Assembly (NCBI GenBank): GCA_023266095.1
Contig: JAHFRV010000005.1
Location: 1-60,390, forward strand
Source of the DNA: Gammaproteobacteria bacterium
GTDB lineage: Bacteria; Pseudomonadota; Gammaproteobacteria; DRLM01
Direction of reading: 5' to 3'
Length of the DNA: 60,390 bases
A program made the position numbers and the translations under genes. The notes under the pieces were generated by a model, which saw nothing but the letters and a program-made list of their open reading frames with translations, ran no database searches and was not told where the DNA came from. Within the stretch, counting starts at the first letter, position 1. Every line of letters begins with the position of its first letter. Positions 55,454-60,390 of the stretch are shown here, piece by piece.

Positions 55454-55465
55454 GGGCAGGGGCGG

Positions 55466-55954
55466 TCAACTCACCCGGAAACGGCGACGCAAACGGCGCA
55501 ATAACAAAAACGTCCACGGCCACAACAGGCCGCTGACGAGGCTGGGCAACCAATAGGTCCAGCTCTCGTGCGCCAGTCCGATCATGCCTTGCACCCACAA
55601 CACCAATAATTGCTCCAAGGCCACCAACACCGTCACGCTCAAAGCCTGTTGCCATACCGGGAAGATCCGCAGACGCTGATGGAGCTTCACGGCCAGATAC
55701 GCAATCACCGCGAAACCCAGCGCATGCTGGCCCAACAAAGCCCCGCTCAACACGTCCACGCACAGGCCAACCAGCCAGCCGTAACCGACGTTGACCCGGT
55801 GCGGCAATGCCATGCACCAATATATCAACACCATGGCCGCCCAGTCGGGGCGAAAAAGCGCGGTCCAGGCCGGCATGATCACGATGCTGAGCAACAGGGC
55901 GACCACGAAACTCACGACGATGATCCAGCCGCTATGATGACGCCGGGTCGCCAT
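55466..55954 (-). CDS. mreD: Rod shape-determining protein MreD
   Basis: 162 residues with about five transmembrane segments and little soluble sequence. Recognised from family features (WTALFRPDWAAMVLIYWCMA, VGYGWLVGLCVDVLSGALLG) and from its place after mreC, 2 nt away. Confidence 0.93.
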   Translation of the reverse strand: MATRRHHSGWIIVVSFVVALLLSIVIMPAWTALFRPDWAAMVLIYWCMALPHRVNVGYGWLVGLCVDVLSGALLGQHALGFAVIAYLAVKLHQRLRIFPVWQQALSVTVLVALEQLLVLWVQGMIGLAHESWTYWLPSLVSGLLWPWTFLLLRRLRRRFRVS

Positions 55955-55956
55955 GA

Positions 55957-56856
55957 TTATTTCACCGGCGCCGCGGCGGGCGTTTCGGGCTGGGGCGGGC
56001 AGGGCCCGGCATTGGCATCACAGGGTACCGCCGGCGCAGGGGGACCCCACACCAGCAAGACTTCCCGGTTCTGCTCCAGCTTGGCCGCTGGCTTGGCGCT
56101 CACCGTGGCGAAACTCTCGGCGGGATTACGATCGACTTTCTCGACGATGCCCACCGGATAACCGGCGGGAAAACCGCCGCCCAGGCCGGAGGTGACCAAC
56201 AGATCGCCCGCTTCGACGTCGGCGTTGACCGGCAGGTGCAGCAACTCCAGCTTGCCGGGGGAGCCGGTGCCCACCGCGATGGCGCGCAAACCGCTGCGAT
56301 TGATCCACACCGGCAAGGCATGGCTGGGATCGGTGATCAGCATCGCGGTGCTGGTGTAGGGCGCGACCCGCACCACCTGTCCCACCACACCCGAGGCATC
56401 TACCAAAGGCTGGCCGGCGGTCACGCCGTGTTGGCTGCCTTTATTGATGACAATTTGCTGCGAGAACGGATCGAGATCCACTTGCAGCAGCTCGGCCACC
56501 AGCACCCGCTCCGCAACCTTGAAGGACGAGTCCAGCAGTTCGCGCAGACGCCTGTTTTCGGCCTCCAGCGCAGCCATTTTCTGCAGACGCGCTTCCAGCA
56601 GCAGATGCCGCGACTTGAGCGCCGCGTTTTCTTCCTGCAAGGCCTCGCGGGTCTCGAACAGTTGGCCGAACCAGCCGCCGATGGCGCCGGGCGCGCCCAG
56701 CACATAGTGCAGCGGCGAGATCACCAGGCTCAAACCCGCCCGCACGCTATCGAGATGGTGAAAGCGATGGTCGAGGGTCATCAACAGCAGAGACACCGCC
56801 ACGAACGTCGCGAGCCGGATGTTTTCCGAGGGCCCCTGCCTGAATAGCGGTTTAAT
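55957..56856 (-). CDS. mreC: Rod shape-determining protein MreC
   Basis: Periplasmic scaffold of the elongasome with one N-terminal membrane helix, a coiled coil (TREALQEENAALKSRHLLLE) and beta domains. I place the start at an ATT at 56856: it follows GGAGA by 7 nt and gives KPLFRQGPSENIRLATFVA, the N terminus conserved in MreC. No ATG, GTG or TTG occurs between the upstream stop and this point. The GTG at 56802 would remove most of the conserved segment. The C-terminal tail is Pro/Ala-rich. Confidence 0.9.
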   Translation of the reverse strand: MKPLFRQGPSENIRLATFVAVSLLLMTLDHRFHHLDSVRAGLSLVISPLHYVLGAPGAIGGWFGQLFETREALQEENAALKSRHLLLEARLQKMAALEAENRRLRELLDSSFKVAERVLVAELLQVDLDPFSQQIVINKGSQHGVTAGQPLVDASGVVGQVVRVAPYTSTAMLITDPSHALPVWINRSGLRAIAVGTGSPGKLELLHLPVNADVEAGDLLVTSGLGGGFPAGYPVGIVEKVDRNPAESFATVSAKPAAKLEQNREVLLVWGPPAPAVPCDANAGPCPPQPETPAAAPVK

Positions 56857-56946
56857 GGAATGGTCTCCGTTGCACCGGTCGTCGGCCAGTAAGCGGTCGC
56901 GCGCCGCTGACGGGCAAGGAATCGGCCGCGTATTCGCTGCTGGTCA

Positions 56947-58002
<1,056 letters not shown>

Positions 58003-58156
58003 TTATCCTGTGGAAAGGGGGTTTGGAGCCGCGCCGCCGACCTTCCTAGGCGGGGCGTTTGCGAATCCGCAGTAATTTAACAACCAGGGGGGTTTGGGGC
58101 AAGCAGGTAACTGTGGTAAGTTGCGCTTTTTTCGGCATCACGGAGCGGTACCACCC

Positions 58157-58444
58157 ATGAGTCTCAATCGAGCCGACATTGAAAAAATCGCCCACTTGGC
58201 TCGCTTGGCCATCGGCGAAGACGACATTCCGCGCTACGCGCGCGAGCTCTCCAACATCTTCGCCATGGTGGAGCAAATGAGCGCGGTAGACACCCGCGAC
58301 GTAGCGCCGATGGCCCATCCCCTGGCCGCGGGTCAGCGCCTGCGCCCCGACCAGGTGACCGAAACCAACCAGCGCGAGCGCTTCCAATCCATCGCTCCCC
58401 AGGTGGAAGCCGGGCTTTATCTGGTGCCCAAGGTCATCGAGTAA
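58157..58444 (+). CDS. gatC: Asp/Glu-tRNA amidotransferase subunit C
   Basis: 95 residues from ATG 58157. Small linker subunit of GatCAB, with [27 protein letters not shown] and the RPDQV stretch. It stabilises GatA on GatB. gatA follows 41 nt later. Confidence 0.95.
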   Translation: MSLNRADIEKIAHLARLAIGEDDIPRYARELSNIFAMVEQMSAVDTRDVAPMAHPLAAGQRLRPDQVTETNQRERFQSIAPQVEAGLYLVPKVIE

Positions 58445-58485
58445 GCGCGCGCCGCCCTACCCCGTATTCAAGGAATCTCCATACG

Positions 58486-59940
58486 ATGCACAACCGAACC
58501 ATCGCCGAGTTAGCCCGGGCGCTGCGCGCCAAGGAATTTTCCAGCGTCGACCTGACCGGTCATTTCCTGAACCGCATCAAACGGCTGGACGGGCGGCTGA
58601 ACAGCTTCGTCACCGTCACCGAAGAATCCGCGCTGGCCGCCGCCCGCGCCGCCGATCAACGCCTGGCCAAGGGCGAAGCCGGCCCCCTGCTCGGCGTGCC
58701 CTTCGCCCAGAAGGACATCTTCTGCACGCAAGGCGTGAAGACCAGCTGCGGCTCGAAGATGCTCGACAATTTCATCGCCCCCTACGACGCCGCCGTGGTC
58801 AGCCAGCTCAACGCGGCGGGCACGGTAATGCTCGGCAAGACCAATATGGACGAGTTCGCGATGGGCTCGTCCAATGAAACCAGTTATTACGGCCCGGTGA
58901 AAAATCCCTGGGACACCGCCGCGGTACCCGGCGGTTCCTCCGGCGGCTCGGCGGCGGCGGTAGCGGCACGGCTCACACCCGGCGCGAGCGGCACCGACAC
59001 CGGCGGCTCGATCCGCCAGCCCGCCGCGCTGTGCGGCATCACCGGCATCAAGCCGACCTATGGCCGGGTGTCGCGCTATGGCATGATCGCCTTCGCCTCC
59101 AGCCTCGACCAGGGCGGACCGATGGCGCGCACCGCCGAGGACTGCGCCTTGCTGCTGCGCGCCATGAGCAGCTACGATCCACGCGACTCCACCTGCGTCG
59201 ATCGGCCGGTGCCCGACTACGCCGCGACGCTCGACAACGGCCTCGCCGGTTTGAAGATCGGTCTGCCCAAGGAATATTTCGGCGAGGGCCTGGACCCGCA
59301 GGTGGCCGCCGCCATCGAAGCGGCCATCGCCGAATACAAGAAACTCGGCGCCGAGGTCGTGGAGATCAGCCTGCCCAACACCGCGCTGGCCGTGCCGACC
59401 TATTATGTCGTCGCGCCGGCCGAAGCGTCGTCCAATCTCGCCCGTTACGACGGCGTGCGTTTCGGCCATCGCTGCGACGCGCCGAAAGACCTGCTCGATT
59501 TATACAAACGTTCACGCGGCGAAGGTTTCGGCGCCGAGGTCAAGCGCCGCATCATGATTGGCACCTATGTGTTGTCCGCCGGTTATTACGACGCCTATTA
59601 CCTGAAAGCCCAGCAACTGCGCCAGCTCATCAGCCAGGATTTCAAACAGGCCTTCGAGCAAGTGGACGTCATCATGGGCCCGGCCTCGCCCACGGTCGCC
59701 TTCAACATCGGCGAGAAGATGGACGACCCGGTGACCATGTATCTGTCCGACATCTACACCATCGCCGTGAATATGGCCGGCCTGCCCGGCATGTCGATCC
59801 CGGCGGGTTTCGTCGGTCAACGCCCGGTCGGTCTGCAACTCATCGGCAATTATTTCGACGAGGCGCGGCTGCTCAACATCGCGCACCAATATCAGCGGGT
59901 CACCGACTGGCATGCGCGGAGTCCCCGGGGATTTGAATAG
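58486..59940 (+). CDS. gatA: Asp/Glu-tRNA amidotransferase subunit A
   Basis: 484 residues. Amidase-signature glutaminase that feeds ammonia to GatB. Catalytic Lys in [10 protein letters not shown], and the Ser cluster in [14 protein letters not shown] and [15 protein letters not shown]. gatB is expected next but is not within the following 450 bases. Confidence 0.97.
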   Translation: MHNRTIAELARALRAKEFSSVDLTGHFLNRIKRLDGRLNSFVTVTEESALAAARAADQRLAKGEAGPLLGVPFAQKDIFCTQGVKTSCGSKMLDNFIAPYDAAVVSQLNAAGTVMLGKTNMDEFAMGSSNETSYYGPVKNPWDTAAVPGGSSGGSAAAVAARLTPGASGTDTGGSIRQPAALCGITGIKPTYGRVSRYGMIAFASSLDQGGPMARTAEDCALLLRAMSSYDPRDSTCVDRPVPDYAATLDNGLAGLKIGLPKEYFGEGLDPQVAAAIEAAIAEYKKLGAEVVEISLPNTALAVPTYYVVAPAEASSNLARYDGVRFGHRCDAPKDLLDLYKRSRGEGFGAEVKRRIMIGTYVLSAGYYDAYYLKAQQLRQLISQDFKQAFEQVDVIMGPASPTVAFNIGEKMDDPVTMYLSDIYTIAVNMAGLPGMSIPAGFVGQRPVGLQLIGNYFDEARLLNIAHQYQRVTDWHARSPRGFE

Positions 59941-60264
59941 CGTCCACCCCCGCCGCGCGGCAGGTTAAAGCCCGTTGCGCGGCCGTCGTATTACTGTCAT
60001 CTGATCTTGCTATTAATTCGGTGATTAAATACGTTCCCTCCCAACGGGAGAGGATACGTCTTAAACCAGATTTATACCGGGTTATAACATCGCCCGCCGT
60101 GCCGGCGGTGCGGTCCATTTTTTGACACCGGCCTTTAAATGAGCGTTAAATAAGCGGCGAGTTGAGGCAAAGGGCGGCCATCACGTATACCCGCGTCCTA
60201 TTAATAAATACATGCTCGACATGTTCCGGTCTCAAGAAAAAGCAAGAACCGTAGGGAGCGCTTC
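59941..60264 (+). other. Intergenic region after gatA
   Basis: 324 bases with no ORF of note. A short hairpin (CCGCCG TGC CGGCGG, 60094-60108) is followed 9 nt later by six T, a weak terminator. A second small stem (CTCCC AAC GGGAG) is at about 60039-60051. gatB is not present. Confidence 0.5.
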
Positions 60265-60390
60265 ATGATCAGCAGGCACCAGTTGGGCATCCTCTCGTTG
60301 TTAGTGGCGGTTCAACTCGGCGTCATCGCGCATGCCGCGCCGCCCATCGCTTACAATCAATGGCAAGCGGTCGACGATAATATGGGGGGG
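60265..60390 (+). CDS. Start of an exported protein (cut by window end)
   Basis: ATG 60265 with GGGAG 6 nt upstream. The first 42 residues form a typical Sec signal (LGILSLLVAVQLGVIAHAA, cleavage near AHA-A), then IAYNQWQAVDDNMGG. Not enough sequence to assign a family. The seven G at the end could be the edge of the assembled sequence. Confidence 0.6.
   Translation, partial: MISRHQLGILSLLVAVQLGVIAHAAPPIAYNQWQAVDDNMGG

Noticed and set aside
56802..56804. GTG 56802 as the start of mreC
   Set aside because: It would drop the conserved KPLFRQGPS segment, and there is no ribosome binding site in front of it.
60384..60390. Poly-G run as a biological signal
   Set aside because: It is the last seven bases of the window, inside the reading frame; it may be an assembly edge and cannot be interpreted.

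Overview
The window comes from a gammaproteobacterial chromosome. Evidence is the gene order lolB-ispE-tRNA-prs-rplY-pth-ychF, divergent hemA-prfA-prmC, mreBCD-mrdA-rodA-mltB-rlpA-dacC-lipB-lipA, a LolB lipoprotein, a FadE of 812 residues and a glnK-amtB pair with a sigma-54-like promoter. Coding DNA is GC-rich. I cannot name a genus; a free-living, possibly deep-branching lineage is my inference.

Layout. 1-3.4 kb: a palindromic G/C-run repeat, a type I restriction R subunit without M or S partners in view, and tRNA-Met. 3.5-10.6 kb (minus): ychF, pth, rplY, prs, tRNA-Gln, ispE, lolB and a TPR lipoprotein. 10.7-14.4 kb (plus): hemA, prfA, prmC and a JAMM peptidase. 14.4-19.3 kb: a multi-hairpin repeat, a membrane caspase-like C13 peptidase, a GGDEF-EAL receptor and a CDGSH protein. 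19.3-23.4 kb: amtB-glnK (minus), ubiK, comM. 23.5-32.5 kb (minus): a six-gene fatty acid degradation operon. 32.9-39.7 kb: two PilZ proteins, a GAF-like/GGDEF protein, a CBS protein, a GT39 glycosyltransferase, a DedA-PAP2-LssY fusion and dgkA. 46.4-58 kb (minus): lipoate and cell-wall elongation genes. 58.2 kb onward (plus): gatC, gatA and the start of an exported protein.

The accessory island is 40.14-46.35 kb, between dgkA and lipA. I read it as a gene-cassette array of integron type with no integrase in the window. Plus-strand open reading frames alternate with 66-69 nt imperfect palindromes bounded by RYYYAAC-like and GTTRRRY-like boxes (attC sites). The first attC is split by a 1.84 kb group II intron (class C type) on the opposite strand; removing the intron restores an attC with a perfect R'' box. 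Cassette contents are: a HEPN-like protein; a duplicated winged-helix-like protein; a small membrane protein; an apparently ORF-less cassette with a long inverted repeat; a toxin/immunity pair that I recognise as Tse2/Tsi2; and an SRA-like protein broken by an amber codon and an IS5-family element. Several of these look like defence or addiction genes. The Tse2/Tsi2 cassette is the most notable find.

Other points worth checking are a PAP2 domain lacking all its catalytic motifs, a probable ATT start codon in mreC, a terminator-like hairpin in the rplY leader, a dispersed repeat of about 150 bp present in two inverted copies, and no gatB directly after gatA.
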